Shown: one piece after another, positions 1 through 8,098 of the stretch
Numbering within the stretch: the first letter of the stretch is position 1
Layout: the number at the start of each line of letters is the position of its first letter
Origin: Pelagibacteraceae bacterium AG-319-F18
Lineage (GTDB): Bacteria > Pseudomonadota > Alphaproteobacteria > Pelagibacterales > Pelagibacteraceae
DNA length: 47,814 bases
Direction of reading: 5' to 3'
Assembly (NCBI GenBank): GCA_003283905.1
Contig: QBXA01000011.1
Coordinates: 1 to 47,814 of the forward strand
The notes under the pieces: model-generated
What the model saw: only the letters and a program-made list of their open reading frames with translations
Told to the model about the DNA's origin: nothing
Databases searched by the model: none
Program-made: the position numbers and the translations under genes

Positions 1-85
1 GATTTAAAGCATCATATAAAGTAACTGCAAAAGCGTTACTAAAACTAAACACTGTTAAAATAATTAGTATTAATAATTTTTTCAT
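1..85 (-). CDS. 5' end of exported protein, possibly TolC-family (partial)
   Basis: Reading the minus strand from an ATG at 85 gives a classic signal peptide (MKKLLILIILTVFSFSNAFA) followed by VTLYDALN, then the window ends. Start of the mature part (hydrophobic, xTLxxAL) resembles the N-terminus of TolC-type outer-membrane efflux proteins, but only 28 codons are visible, so the family is a guess. The ATG overlaps the stop of the glycerate kinase reading frame as ATGA (82-85), so the gene is translationally coupled to the end of that operon. Confidence 0.5.
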   Translation of the reverse strand, partial: MKKLLILIILTVFSFSNAFAVTLYDALN

Positions 86-1012
86 TTTGATTTATATATC
101 GCAGTTTTAATTTGATGGTTATTATTTAAATTTAAGATTATAGAAGCATATTTAGGCATTTTTTTGAACATGTTTTCTGTAATTCTTTGATATGTTTGCA
201 TAAAATTTATCACATCCCCTTTGCTCATTATCTTATGACTAGAGGACTTTTTGGTTTTTAACCATAGTTTGTTCTCTTGCTTTAATCTCCATTTTTGAAG
301 CAAATTAAAGTTTTTAGCCTTTAGATAAATCATACAATTTAGTTGAGAGTATAATTTCTTATATTTTGTCTTTAATTGTTGGTTAACATGTTTTCTCCAA
401 ATAAGCTTCTGATCATTAATTTTTTCAAGTGAATTAATAGATTTTTTAAGAGTTTTATTTATTTCTGCTTTAGCTCCTACACACCAGCCCTCAAATATTA
501 TCACATCAGGTTTTTCTTTTATTTTGTACCAATTTTTTTTAGGAAATCTGTCATCAGCCGCTTTATTGAAATTTGGTAAATCGATTTTCTTAAAGCTCTT
601 ACTCTTTGCTTTTTTTAAAAAAGTTCAACATTATTTGCACATCATGGGTTCCAGGCACCCCTCTTGTCATCAACATAGGATGAACTTTTTTTGATAAGTT
701 TAATCTTTCTTTTCGAGTTTTATAAAAGTCATCAATTGAAATTTTAAACACTTTAAGTTTAAAATATCTTTCAAGTATAATTTTTATAATTGAGCTTATG
801 GTTGTTTTGCCTGTTCCCTGACCACCTGCTAAACCAACAAAATAAGGTTTTTTATTATTTGCCTTTTTTGCAATCCAAAAACAAATTGGAATTAAAAAAG
901 ACTTAAGCATCTTTTCTTTGCCTTTAAATTTCTCAGTTGATGTTTCTTGAGATTTGATAAATCTTAAACAGTCCTTCTTTACCTTATTAAAACAGATGCT
1001 TGCTTGTTGCAT
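82..1012 (-). pseudogene. D-glycerate 3-kinase, split by a +1 frameshift in A7
   Basis: Two minus-strand frames make up one GLYK-type P-loop kinase (D-glycerate + ATP to 3-phosphoglycerate), about 309 residues in total, the usual family size. The N-terminal frame (1012 to 599) has the P-loop GLAGGQGTGKTT at residues 60-71, the SIDDFY segment and the family signature RGVPGTHDV. It runs into a stop soon after an A7 run (610-616). Skipping one base there joins it to the second frame, which begins AKSKSFKKIDLPNF, continues without a stop through KAADDRFP and the signature FEGWCVGA, and ends at 82. Homology runs straight across the join, so one extra A is the simplest explanation. It may be a real inactivating mutation, a transcriptional-slippage site, or a consensus error. 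Five bases separate it from the upstream GFA gene, so it lies in that operon. ATG at 1012 is the only sensible start. Confidence 0.8.
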
Positions 1013-1017
1013 GAAAA

Positions 1018-1386
1018 TTATTTTTTTTTATCTAATGGATGATTTTCTCCATCGTTAACTGGAACATTTTCTATCTCAAATGGTTTAACTCCTTCAACAC
1101 AAGCAATATTTACACCATATATTTTTGGATTACTTCTTGGTCTGTTATGAGTATGAATACCACAAACTTTACAAAAATAATGTTGAGCAGTTTTTGTTTT
1201 AAATTGATAGAGTGTCAAAAGATTTTCTCCTTTAATTAATTTAAAATCATCTGGCCCAACTACTCCTATGATGTATCCTTTTCTTTTACAGATAGAACAG
1301 TTGCAACGCATAACTTTTTCAAATCCATTTTCAGGAACATTAACTTCAGCTTCTATTCCTCCACAATGACATGTTAATTTTTTCAT
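1018..1386 (-). CDS. GFA/CENP-V domain zinc protein (122 aa)
   Basis: Member of the Gfa-like family named after glutathione-dependent formaldehyde-activating enzyme. These small beta-structured proteins bind zinc through paired cysteines, and for most the substrate is unknown. Visible motifs are CHCGG near residue 6, CNCSIC at about 28-33 and CKVCGIHTHN at about 72-81, together forming the expected Cys set. The start codon overlaps the stop of the preceding paralogue by one base (TAATG at 1384-1388), so the two are translationally coupled. Family call is firm; formaldehyde chemistry is not shown by the sequence. Confidence 0.85.
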   Translation of the reverse strand: MKKLTCHCGGIEAEVNVPENGFEKVMRCNCSICKRKGYIIGVVGPDDFKLIKGENLLTLYQFKTKTAQHYFCKVCGIHTHNRPRSNPKIYGVNIACVEGVKPFEIENVPVNDGENHPLDKKK

Positions 1387-1880
1387 TATTCAATCTCCTT
1401 TGATCTATTTATTAGATACTCATTGTATCTATTTAAACTTTCTTCTGGCCAAGTTTTTTTTGGATCATACATTTCTTCAAAACAATTAACATCATCTGCT
1501 AAATTTAGCCATGGGTCTTTATCTTTTATAAATATATGTGCTTGAGGAGGAAAGTCCTCTGAATTATCTAAAGTCTTAGTTCTGACAGTTAACCTTCCTA
1601 CAGCAGAGTCATAATCAGCATAAACATAAGTTCCACACTTAGCGCAAAAGTACGTTCTGTAAGAAGCACCACTTCCTGCTTTCATTTTAATGGATGATGA
1701 AACTTCACCCTCGATTAATAAGGTGTTATCTAAAACACTAGTGTTTACAATATAAGAAGAACCAGTTAAAATTTTACAATCTTTGCAATGACAAGCTTGG
1801 GTAAATAAAGGTTTGTCAGTAATTTTATATTTTACCTCGCCACACAAACATTTGCCTTCTAAAGATTCATTATTTTTCAT
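1386..1880 (-). CDS. GFA/CENP-V domain zinc protein (164 aa)
   Basis: Second Gfa-like protein, more typical of the family in length. It has CLCGEVKY near residue 11, ACHCKDCKILTGSSY in the 29-43 region and YFCAKCGTYVY around 77-87, which are the conserved zinc-binding cysteines of the fold. It is the first gene of the minus-strand operon that continues into the paralogue at 1018-1386 and the glycerate kinase. It is divergent from umuDC across 1881-2045. Substrate unknown; a role in detoxifying a small thiol-reactive aldehyde is inference from the family name. Confidence 0.85.
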   Translation of the reverse strand: MKNNESLEGKCLCGEVKYKITDKPLFTQACHCKDCKILTGSSYIVNTSVLDNTLLIEGEVSSSIKMKAGSGASYRTYFCAKCGTYVYADYDSAVGRLTVRTKTLDNSEDFPPQAHIFIKDKDPWLNLADDVNCFEEMYDPKKTWPEESLNRYNEYLINRSKEIE

Positions 1881-1914
1881 TTTAAAATCTGTTTTAAACT
1901 ATCTCTGGTTGAAG

Positions 1915-1923
1915 TTATCCACA
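1915..1923 (+). promoter_or_regulatory. DnaA-box-like 9-mer
   Basis: The nonamer TTATCCACA matches the consensus DnaA box exactly. It is a single copy between the divergent GFA and umuD genes. I saw no second box or AT-rich unwinding array that would indicate an origin, so it may be a chance match or a DnaA-titrating/regulatory site. Confidence 0.3.
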
Positions 1924-1953
1924 ATAGCACAAAATGTGGTTTTAATGTTCACG

Positions 1954-1975
1954 TTTTGATTCACTTTTGATTCAC
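1954..1975 (+). repeat. 11-bp tandem direct repeat
   Basis: The unit TTTTGATTCAC occurs twice head to tail with no mismatch, and two more matching bases follow. The period is about one DNA helical turn, so both copies face the same side of the duplex, as in cooperative binding sites. It sits 24-45 bp upstream of the predicted umuD -35 element. No known regulator is recognised. Confidence 0.45.
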
Positions 1976-1998
1976 TTCCAGACTCAAAATACAACCTC

Positions 1999-2027
1999 TT
2001 GCGTGTATTGTATAACTAGTCTATAAA
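1999..2027 (+). promoter_or_regulatory. Sigma70-type promoter of umuDC
   Basis: A -35 element TTGCGT (1999-2004), a 17-bp spacer and a -10 element TATAAA (2022-2027) lead directly into the SOS box. Predicted transcription start is about 2034, leaving a leader of only about 12 nt before the umuD ATG at 2046. A LexA dimer on the adjacent box would cover the start site. Confidence 0.55.
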
Positions 2028-2030
2028 TAA

Positions 2031-2045
2031 GAACAAAACAAGAAC
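2031..2045 (+). promoter_or_regulatory. Alphaproteobacterial SOS box (LexA operator)
   Basis: GAAC-N7-GAAC, the direct-repeat form (GTTC-N7-GTTC family) used by LexA of alphaproteobacteria. The last base of the box is immediately followed by the umuD ATG, so the operator occupies the space where a Shine-Dalgarno would be. The neighbouring genes are classical SOS genes, which strongly supports the call. Confidence 0.8.
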
Positions 2046-2441
2046 ATGAAACTAACAATCCCTTATTATCTACAAAAAGCTGGCGCTGGTTTTCCGTCTC
2101 CTGCAACTGATTATATCGAAGAAGACATCGATCTTAATATACATTTGATAAGAAATGTTCCAGCAACTTTCATCATCAGAGTGCAAGGTAAATCAATGGT
2201 GGATGTAGGAATTCATGATGGTGATTTATTGGTTATCGATAAAAGTTTAAAACCAAAAAACTTTTCAACTGTGATTGCAAATGTTCATGATGAACTTGTG
2301 GTTAAAACTTTAGTTCAAGAAAGAGATAAAAAATTTTTAACTTCTGGATCTAAAGAATTTTCTGACAGAATTTTAATTAATGAAGAACAAGATATTTTTA
2401 TTTGGGGAGTTGTAACTTATGTCATCCATTCTACGTACTAA
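2046..2441 (+). CDS. umuD: UmuD-like S24 self-cleaving protease
   Basis: Subunit precursor of the translesion polymerase Pol V. After DNA damage, RecA filaments trigger self-cleavage to UmuD', which pairs with UmuC. The likely scissile bond is Ala14-Gly15 in [11 protein letters not shown], aligned with the Cys-Gly site of E. coli UmuD. The catalytic Ser50 lies in [13 protein letters not shown] and Lys87 in LVVKTL. At 131 aa the N-terminal arm is slightly short relative to E. coli UmuD but complete for function. The start is fixed by the operator that ends one base earlier. umuC begins 23 nt before this gene ends, so the two are co-translated. Confidence 0.92.
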   Translation: MKLTIPYYLQKAGAGFPSPATDYIEEDIDLNIHLIRNVPATFIIRVQGKSMVDVGIHDGDLLVIDKSLKPKNFSTVIANVHDELVVKTLVQERDKKFLTSGSKEFSDRILINEEQDIFIWGVVTYVIHSTY

Positions 2442-3699
2442 AAAAATAGCACTAATTGATTGTAATTCTTTTTACGTTTCTTGTGAAAGATTATTTAATC
2501 CTAAATTAAGAAGAAAACCTGTTGTGGTTTTATCAAATAATGATGGCTGTATCATTTCAAGATCTAATGAAGCAAAAGCTTTAGGGATTAAAATGGGTGA
2601 ACCTTATTTTAAAGCAAAAGATATTATTGTTAAAAATAAAGTTGAAGTTTTTTCATCAAATTATTCTTTATATGGAGATCTATCTAGAAGAGTAATGAGA
2701 ACACTCAAAAGATTTAATGAAGAAATAGAAGTTTATTCTATTGATGAAGCCTTTTTAGATTTATCAAATTTTCCAGATCAAGATGTAGAAAAAGTTGGAA
2801 AAGAAATTAGAGATACAGTTTTACAATGGACTGGCATTCCAGCAAGTATTGGAATTGCTAAAACAAAAACTCTAAGTAAAATTGCAAATCACATAGCAAA
2901 GAAAAAACAATCAGGTGTTACTAGTTTAATTGGAATAGAAAATTTAGATCCTGTACTTGAAAAAGTTGAAATCAATGATGTATGGGGTATTGGTAGACAA
3001 TTAACAAAATTTTATAACAAAAATGGAATTTATAACGCAAAACAACTTAAAAATAAATCTAACAACTGGATTAAAAAATCTTCTAATGTTTTAAGCTCAA
3101 GAACTGCAATGGAACTTAAAGGTATTTCTTGTATCAATTTAGAAACAACTACTACAAAAAGAAAAAGTTGTGTTGTCTCAAGATCATTTGGAAAGAGAGT
3201 TGAAAGATTTCAAGAATTAAAAGAAGCAGTTGCAAATTATTGTTTGAATGCATCTGAAAAAATTAGATCAGAGTCTTTGGTTGCAAAAGCAATTACGGTG
3301 TTTGTTAGAACTAGTCCCTTTCAAAAAAACTTTGGATATTATTCAAACGCTAAGACTGTTGATTTCCCCATTGCAACAAACAATAGTATTGAAGTAGTTA
3401 AAACTGCAGTTACAATACTTGAGAGTATATTCAAAAATGGTTATCAATATCAAAAAGCGGGGGTAATGCTTACAGGACTTTCTAGTGCTAATGATAAAAT
3501 AAACCTATTTTCATCTGAAAAAGATGAGAAAATAAGCAGTTTAATGAGGTCTATTGATAATACTAATCATAGATACGGGAGATCCACTTTAAGTGTTGCA
3601 AGTGCTGGCGTTCAAAAGAGATGGAATATAAAAAGAGAACATTCTTCTAAAATAGATACAGCTGATTTTTATTCTCTACCAACGATTAGAGTTAATTAA
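2419..3699 (+). CDS. umuC: UmuC, Y-family DNA polymerase (Pol V catalytic subunit)
   Basis: Error-prone polymerase that copies past DNA lesions during the SOS response. The catalytic acidic residues are visible: Asp14 in [13 protein letters not shown] and Asp109-Glu110 in [10 protein letters not shown]. The steric-gate/incoming-nucleotide region [11 protein letters not shown] is near residues 39-49. A helix-hairpin-helix type segment ([11 protein letters not shown]) follows, then the little finger, and a KINLF peptide near the C-terminus resembles a beta-clamp-binding motif. Length of 426 aa fits the family (about 420). A strong GGGGAG ribosome site at 2404-2409, inside umuD, supports the ATG at 2419. 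Confidence 0.95.
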   Translation: MSSILRTKKIALIDCNSFYVSCERLFNPKLRRKPVVVLSNNDGCIISRSNEAKALGIKMGEPYFKAKDIIVKNKVEVFSSNYSLYGDLSRRVMRTLKRFNEEIEVYSIDEAFLDLSNFPDQDVEKVGKEIRDTVLQWTGIPASIGIAKTKTLSKIANHIAKKKQSGVTSLIGIENLDPVLEKVEINDVWGIGRQLTKFYNKNGIYNAKQLKNKSNNWIKKSSNVLSSRTAMELKGISCINLETTTTKRKSCVVSRSFGKRVERFQELKEAVANYCLNASEKIRSESLVAKAITVFVRTSPFQKNFGYYSNAKTVDFPIATNNSIEVVKTAVTILESIFKNGYQYQKAGVMLTGLSSANDKINLFSSEKDEKISSLMRSIDNTNHRYGRSTLSVASAGVQKRWNIKREHSSKIDTADFYSLPTIRVN

Positions 3700-3743
3700 A
3701 TAAATTTTTTTACAATAGAATTACAATAAACTAGTATAATGAA

Positions 3744-4529
3744 ATGAGTTTTTACCAACCAGCAAAATTACCTAAATTAATGGTTGCTCCAAATGGAGCT
3801 AGAAAAGTAAAAAAAGATCACCCTGCAGTGCCTTTAACAATTAGTGAAATAGTTGCAACAGCAAAATCTTGCAACGAAGCTGGAGCAGGTGCAATACATT
3901 TGCATGTAAGAGATAAAGAGGGTCAACATGTATTAGATGCTGGACTTTATAAAGAAGCACTAAATGAATTAGAACACAAAGTTCCAAACATGCATATACA
4001 AGTTACAACGGAAGCTGTTGGAAAATACTCACCAGCAGATATGCGAAAACTTGCATATGATGTAACTCCACCTGGAGCATCGATCGGAACTTCAGAATTA
4101 ATTTCATCTAGAATACCAGAAGAAGAAGATATCAAGCTTTATAAATATTTGACTGAAGCTGGTACAAAAATTCAACACATACTTTATAAACCTGAGGATA
4201 TAGATTTATTAATCGAATTGCTTAATAAAGCAGAAATTCCAATCAATGATGCTTGGTGTTTATTTGTTATTGGTCATTACAGTGGAAGAATAAGTTATCC
4301 TGAAAATATTTCATTATTTATAAAAAAAATGGAAGAACAAAATATAAAACTTGATTGGGCTATATGTGCTTTTGGAAAAGAAGAAATGAGTTGCTTAGAA
4401 AAAGCTGTAAGTCTTGGAGGAAAAATAAGAGTAGGATTTGAAAATTCTTTATTTATGCCTAACGGAGAAATAGCGCCAGACAATCATATAAAAGTTGATG
4501 CTGTAAATAAATTATTTCAATTAAACTAA
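3744..4529 (+). CDS. DUF849/BKACE family beta-keto acid cleavage enzyme
   Basis: BKACE enzymes are zinc-dependent TIM-barrel proteins that split a beta-keto acid with acetyl-CoA to give acetoacetate and a new CoA ester (prototype Kce of lysine fermentation). Seen here: APNGAR near residues 15-20, HLHVRD with metal-binding His52/His54, and the C-terminal RVGFENSLF with Glu233, the usual third ligand. At 261 aa it is a little shorter than most (270-310). The start is uncertain: a TATAAT lies 3 bp before the ATG at 3744 and no ribosome site is seen, so Met13 (3780) is possible. It is convergent with the monooxygenase at 4521-5981, overlapping 9 bp. Substrate not determinable; it may act on a product of the neighbouring catabolic genes. 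Confidence 0.85.
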   Translation: MSFYQPAKLPKLMVAPNGARKVKKDHPAVPLTISEIVATAKSCNEAGAGAIHLHVRDKEGQHVLDAGLYKEALNELEHKVPNMHIQVTTEAVGKYSPADMRKLAYDVTPPGASIGTSELISSRIPEEEDIKLYKYLTEAGTKIQHILYKPEDIDLLIELLNKAEIPINDAWCLFVIGHYSGRISYPENISLFIKKMEEQNIKLDWAICAFGKEEMSCLEKAVSLGGKIRVGFENSLFMPNGEIAPDNHIKVDAVNKLFQLN

Positions 4530-5981
4530 AATAGATAAATTCTTAGTTAAATAGGATTTAAAATCTTTCATTGATTTACATGAAGAAAGAATAAATCTAT
4601 CTGGTCTTACTATAATAGCTATAGATTTAGAATTTTCAAAAAATGTTTCTAAGTTTTTATTTTTTTTTGTATGTATAAAATTTAATTTACTAGAAATATT
4701 TTTTTTAATTTTTTTCGATAATATTAAAATTGGTTTTAAAGAAAATTTATCATCTAATGATTTCCCATTTTTTATTTTAAATTGTGGGAATATTTTTCCT
4801 CGATTTTTATCCTGAACTTTACCTAAGCCTTTACCTAATTTAGGTTTAATTGATTTCATACTTTTTTGTCCATCAGATGTTGATGAAACTTCTCCTGTAA
4901 TGTTAGATGTGCCAATAGCATTAACAAATTCGCCCATTTTTGATGTGGTTTTGATGTATTCTTTAACATTTGAATATCTCTCTGATTGATAAGTATTAAG
5001 TAGTTTTTCACTATGATTATTTTTTAAACAATAAGCAATTTTCCAAGCTAAATTTGAAGCATCTCTAATGCCAGCACACATTCCTTGACCCATAAAAGGT
5101 GGCATTAAATGTGCGGCATCACCAGCAAGAAAAACTCTACCCTTTTTCCATTTTTTTGAAATTGCAGACTGGAATGTATAAATGGTCTTTCTTTCCATGA
5201 AAGCATCTCTTGGATTTAACCATGGTTTTAAAAAATTCCAAATATATGAATTAGATAAAACTTTTTTTTCACTTATATTATTACGTATCGCAAATTCCCA
5301 ACGTCTTCTTTTACCAACATTTCTACAATATGTGGCAGGTTGTTTTGGATTAGAGTATTGAATTGTTCTATCTGGCAATTCTTTTTTATCTTTTTTTAAA
5401 ATTAGATCTACAACAGCCCACTTTTGTGTGAAACCAAGATTTTGAAATTTTGATTTTATTAGCTCTCTTACCGTCGAATTAGCACCATCACAACCCACAA
5501 CATACTTTGAACTGACTTCTTTAATTTTTCTATTATTAACATTTTCTAAAACTACTTTTAATGAGTTTTTATTTTCTTTTAGACTAATAACTTTTGTATT
5601 TTGCATTATTGATACTTTTTTAAAATCTTTAAGTCGTCCTCTAAGTTTTCTTTCTAAATCTGGTTGGTGAAATCTATAACTTGGATACCAACCATTCTCC
5701 GTTATCGATCTCAGTCTTGGCCAATCTAATACTACTTTATTTTTAGAATTAACAAATTTTGTTCCTTTATTAATAATTGTATGTTTTAAAAATTTATTTG
5801 TAATTCCGATAGTTTGAAAAACTCTCATTATCTCATCATCAAAATGAACAGCTCTTGGTAAAGGATAAAAACTTTTTTCTTTTTCAATTATCAAAATTGA
5901 AAAACCATGTAGAGCTAAAAGATTAGCTAAAGTGCCTCCTGTTGGACCTAGACCTATAATTATTATGTCGTACTTATTCAT
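4521..5981 (-). CDS. FAD-dependent aromatic hydroxylase, MhpA/PheA-like
   Basis: Class A flavoprotein monooxygenase that would insert one oxygen into an aromatic ring using NAD(P)H and O2. Features in order: Rossmann FAD motif GLGPTGGTLAN near residues 10-20, the PRAVHFDDEIMRVFQ stretch typical of 3-(3-hydroxyphenyl)propionate hydroxylases, a DG motif (VVGCDGANSTVREL) in the middle, and the second FAD motif FLAGDAAHLMPPFMGQGM followed by IRDASNLAWKI. The C-terminal 100 residues are Lys-rich and poorly conserved, in the position of the thioredoxin-like tail of this group. It lies 17 bp downstream of the extradiol dioxygenase, so hydroxylation followed by ring cleavage is the natural reading. 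Exact phenolic substrate unknown. Confidence 0.85.
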   Translation of the reverse strand: MNKYDIIIIGLGPTGGTLANLLALHGFSILIIEKEKSFYPLPRAVHFDDEIMRVFQTIGITNKFLKHTIINKGTKFVNSKNKVVLDWPRLRSITENGWYPSYRFHQPDLERKLRGRLKDFKKVSIMQNTKVISLKENKNSLKVVLENVNNRKIKEVSSKYVVGCDGANSTVRELIKSKFQNLGFTQKWAVVDLILKKDKKELPDRTIQYSNPKQPATYCRNVGKRRRWEFAIRNNISEKKVLSNSYIWNFLKPWLNPRDAFMERKTIYTFQSAISKKWKKGRVFLAGDAAHLMPPFMGQGMCAGIRDASNLAWKIAYCLKNNHSEKLLNTYQSERYSNVKEYIKTTSKMGEFVNAIGTSNITGEVSSTSDGQKSMKSIKPKLGKGLGKVQDKNRGKIFPQFKIKNGKSLDDKFSLKPILILSKKIKKNISSKLNFIHTKKNKNLETFFENSKSIAIIVRPDRFILSSCKSMKDFKSYLTKNLSILV

Positions 5982-5998
5982 TTAAAAAATAATAATAT

Positions 5999-6973
5999 TT
6001 ATTTTTTGTTAATAGTATTTGAATATAGCCAAGGACAATCAATAAAAAGTGGTGCCTGTTTTCCTTCAGAAGCTGTTTCTAATCTTTTATTTCTAAACTT
6101 CATTCTCTCCTCATCAGACAAGTAAAGTCTTTCATGTCCCCAAAAACTTGGACCTTCAAATGTTTCAATGGGTTTCCACGTTTTAGGATCTATAATTCTT
6201 CCGCCCCAACCATTTTCAATAAAAAAACCAGATGGAGTTATAGAATAAAATGAAGTCATGTAATCATTGGTATGTCTTCCAAGCGTATATGCTATCTTAT
6301 TATCTTGGTATTGAAGTAAATCATATCCTTGACCAACATCATCAAGACTATTGTATTCAACCATAAAATGGTGAAAGCCAGTTCTGCCAGATCCAAATAA
6401 TGCTAAACTGTGATGTCTTCCATTTACATGAAAAAAACATAAAGAAATTGGAGTATGACTGTAATCACTAATTTTAAAACCAAGCACTTCTGTATAAAAT
6501 GGTATTAAATCATCAATTTTTTTAACATGAATTACAGCATGTCCCATTCCCAATGCACCTGTTTTAAAACCTGAAATTGGACGACTCGGTTTAAATGGGT
6601 CGGTATCATTCATTGGATTATAAACAAGTTCAATTCTATTTCCTTGTGGATCATTAAAATAAATTAAATCTTCAACAAATCTTTTATCTGCAAATGAAGT
6701 TTTGCCTTGATGAACTTTAATTTTATTTTTTTCTAATTTTGATGCAAAAGAAAGTAAGTCTTTTTTTTCATCTACTTCCCAGCCCATAAATCCAAGACCA
6801 TCACCTTTATCACCTGTTATTGTTAAGCGTTGCTTTTGGTCATCCATTCTAAAAGATAAAATATCTTTACCTCTATCGACTTGCTGCATGCCAAGACTTT
6901 TTTGACTATAGTCTGACCAGTCTTCAAATTTATCTGAATTTACTCCAATGTAACTAAGAGCTTTTATAGCCAT
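5999..6973 (-). CDS. Extradiol (catechol 2,3-type) dioxygenase, BphC/HsaC-like
   Basis: Two-domain vicinal-oxygen-chelate enzyme that cleaves a catechol ring next to the hydroxyls using Fe(II). At 324 aa it has the double-barrel size of type I extradiol enzymes. The metal set can be placed in the C-terminal domain: His145 (MGHAVIHV), His202 (FHHFMVEY) and Glu253 (FFIENGWGG). Second-shell residues His187/188 (GRHHSLALF), His234 and Tyr243 match BphC active-site positions by spacing. Together these make a catalytically complete enzyme likely. It follows dctP after a hairpin and precedes the monooxygenase, so it probably cleaves the catechol that enzyme makes. Confidence 0.9.
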   Translation of the reverse strand: MAIKALSYIGVNSDKFEDWSDYSQKSLGMQQVDRGKDILSFRMDDQKQRLTITGDKGDGLGFMGWEVDEKKDLLSFASKLEKNKIKVHQGKTSFADKRFVEDLIYFNDPQGNRIELVYNPMNDTDPFKPSRPISGFKTGALGMGHAVIHVKKIDDLIPFYTEVLGFKISDYSHTPISLCFFHVNGRHHSLALFGSGRTGFHHFMVEYNSLDDVGQGYDLLQYQDNKIAYTLGRHTNDYMTSFYSITPSGFFIENGWGGRIIDPKTWKPIETFEGPSFWGHERLYLSDEERMKFRNKRLETASEGKQAPLFIDCPWLYSNTINKK

Positions 6974-6998
6974 CTAAAAATTTTCCTAAAATTATAAT

Positions 6999-7020
6999 GA
7001 GCCCACAATGATGTGGGCTC
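6999..7020 (-). terminator. Perfect 9-bp hairpin between dctP and the dioxygenase
   Basis: GAGCCCACA and TGTGGGCTC pair without mismatch around a 4-nt loop. On the minus strand the stem is followed only by a mixed A/T tail, so it would terminate weakly. A partial terminator or 3'-stabilising stem after a solute-binding-protein gene would let dctP mRNA exceed that of the downstream enzymes. Confidence 0.65.
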
Positions 7021-7037
7021 AAAATATATGTTATTTT

Positions 7038-8048
7038 TTAACCGTCAACTGCAGTAATGATTTGTCTTGCTCTTTTTAGAACAGCATCACCATCAAGGCC
7101 TTTACCTTTCATTTCTTCTAACCAATTAGATTCGATTGGAGCTAATATTTTTTTGTATTCAGCAATAACAGAATCTGATGCAATTATGATTTCATGACCT
7201 TCTTTTTTTGAGATTTCATTTTTCATTATAGCATTTTGATTATCAATTAAATTAGAAGCCCAATCACCAAAGGCATGACCACTAAACTTATTAATACAAA
7301 TTTTTGCACTTCCTGGTAAACCATTAAACTTGTCTTCATTCATGATTAAACCAAATGTTGCATTAGTGATATTAACCTCAGTATGATATTTAGTTACATC
7401 AAATAATCTAAAAGAACCAACGGCTGTATAAGGAAAAGGAGTTCCATCAATTACTCCTTTACTTAAAGCTTCAGAAGTTCCTGGTGCTGGAACTTTTACA
7501 CCTGTTGCTCCTAAAGTTTTAAGAATTGTACCTGCAATTTTACTTGGTACTCTCATTTTCTTTCCTTTAAAATCCGCAGGATTTACAACTTTAGTATCCT
7601 TCATATGAATTTGATATCCAGGATTAGAGTGAAGACCTATTACTTTAATACCAGCCATTTCTTTATCTAAATATCCTTCTTTAAACAAAGTATTTAAAGC
7701 TGTTGTTCCGGCTCTAGATGTTTTTGTAAGAAACGGTAATTCAATTACTGAACTTAAAGGAAATTGACCTCCAATATATCCTAAAACAGTCCATGAAATA
7801 TCTGCAACACCTGATGTTACAATATCATATTGTTTAGGAGGACTTCCTAATACTCCTCCAGCGTACATTTTAACATTTAATGATGAAGAACATTGATTTA
7901 CTTTCTTTGCCCAAGCTGCAAGAATTTTACTTGCAATAAATGCTTTAGGTGGTTCAAAAGTTGCCAATTTAAGTTCTGTGGCTGAAGATGCATTAACTAT
8001 ACAGAAAGAAAAAATTCCAATAATTAACCCAATTAATTTCTTTTTCAT
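7038..8048 (-). CDS. dctP: TRAP transporter periplasmic solute-binding protein DctP
   Basis: Periplasmic receptor of a tripartite ATP-independent transporter, which delivers an organic anion to the DctQM membrane pair using the sodium gradient. A signal peptide ending near residue 23 (IVNASSA) leads into ELKLATFEPPKAF, typical of the family. The central segment PADFKGKKMRVPSK contains the conserved Arg that binds substrate carboxylates in DctP proteins. Length of 336 aa is normal. A strong ribosome site (AAGGGGA) precedes the ATG. Its membrane partners are on the other strand at 9032-10821, separated by the FAH gene. Context suggests an aromatic or aliphatic carboxylate substrate. Confidence 0.92.
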   Translation of the reverse strand: MKKKLIGLIIGIFSFCIVNASSATELKLATFEPPKAFIASKILAAWAKKVNQCSSSLNVKMYAGGVLGSPPKQYDIVTSGVADISWTVLGYIGGQFPLSSVIELPFLTKTSRAGTTALNTLFKEGYLDKEMAGIKVIGLHSNPGYQIHMKDTKVVNPADFKGKKMRVPSKIAGTILKTLGATGVKVPAPGTSEALSKGVIDGTPFPYTAVGSFRLFDVTKYHTEVNITNATFGLIMNEDKFNGLPGSAKICINKFSGHAFGDWASNLIDNQNAIMKNEISKKEGHEIIIASDSVIAEYKKILAPIESNWLEEMKGKGLDGDAVLKRARQIITAVDG

Positions 8049-8098
8049 AAAATTATCCCCTTGTTGTTTATAATTATCTTAAAAGTGTAGCTTGAAAT

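Noticed and set aside
1881..2045. Possible replication origin, based on the exact DnaA box.
   Set aside because: Only one box is seen, there is no cluster or typical origin neighbour gene, and the region is explained by divergent promoters.
3735..3740. TATAAT just before the BKACE start as its promoter.
   Set aside because: It lies 3 bp from the ATG with no well-spaced -35, so transcription would begin inside the gene. It is kept only as a reason to doubt the start codon.
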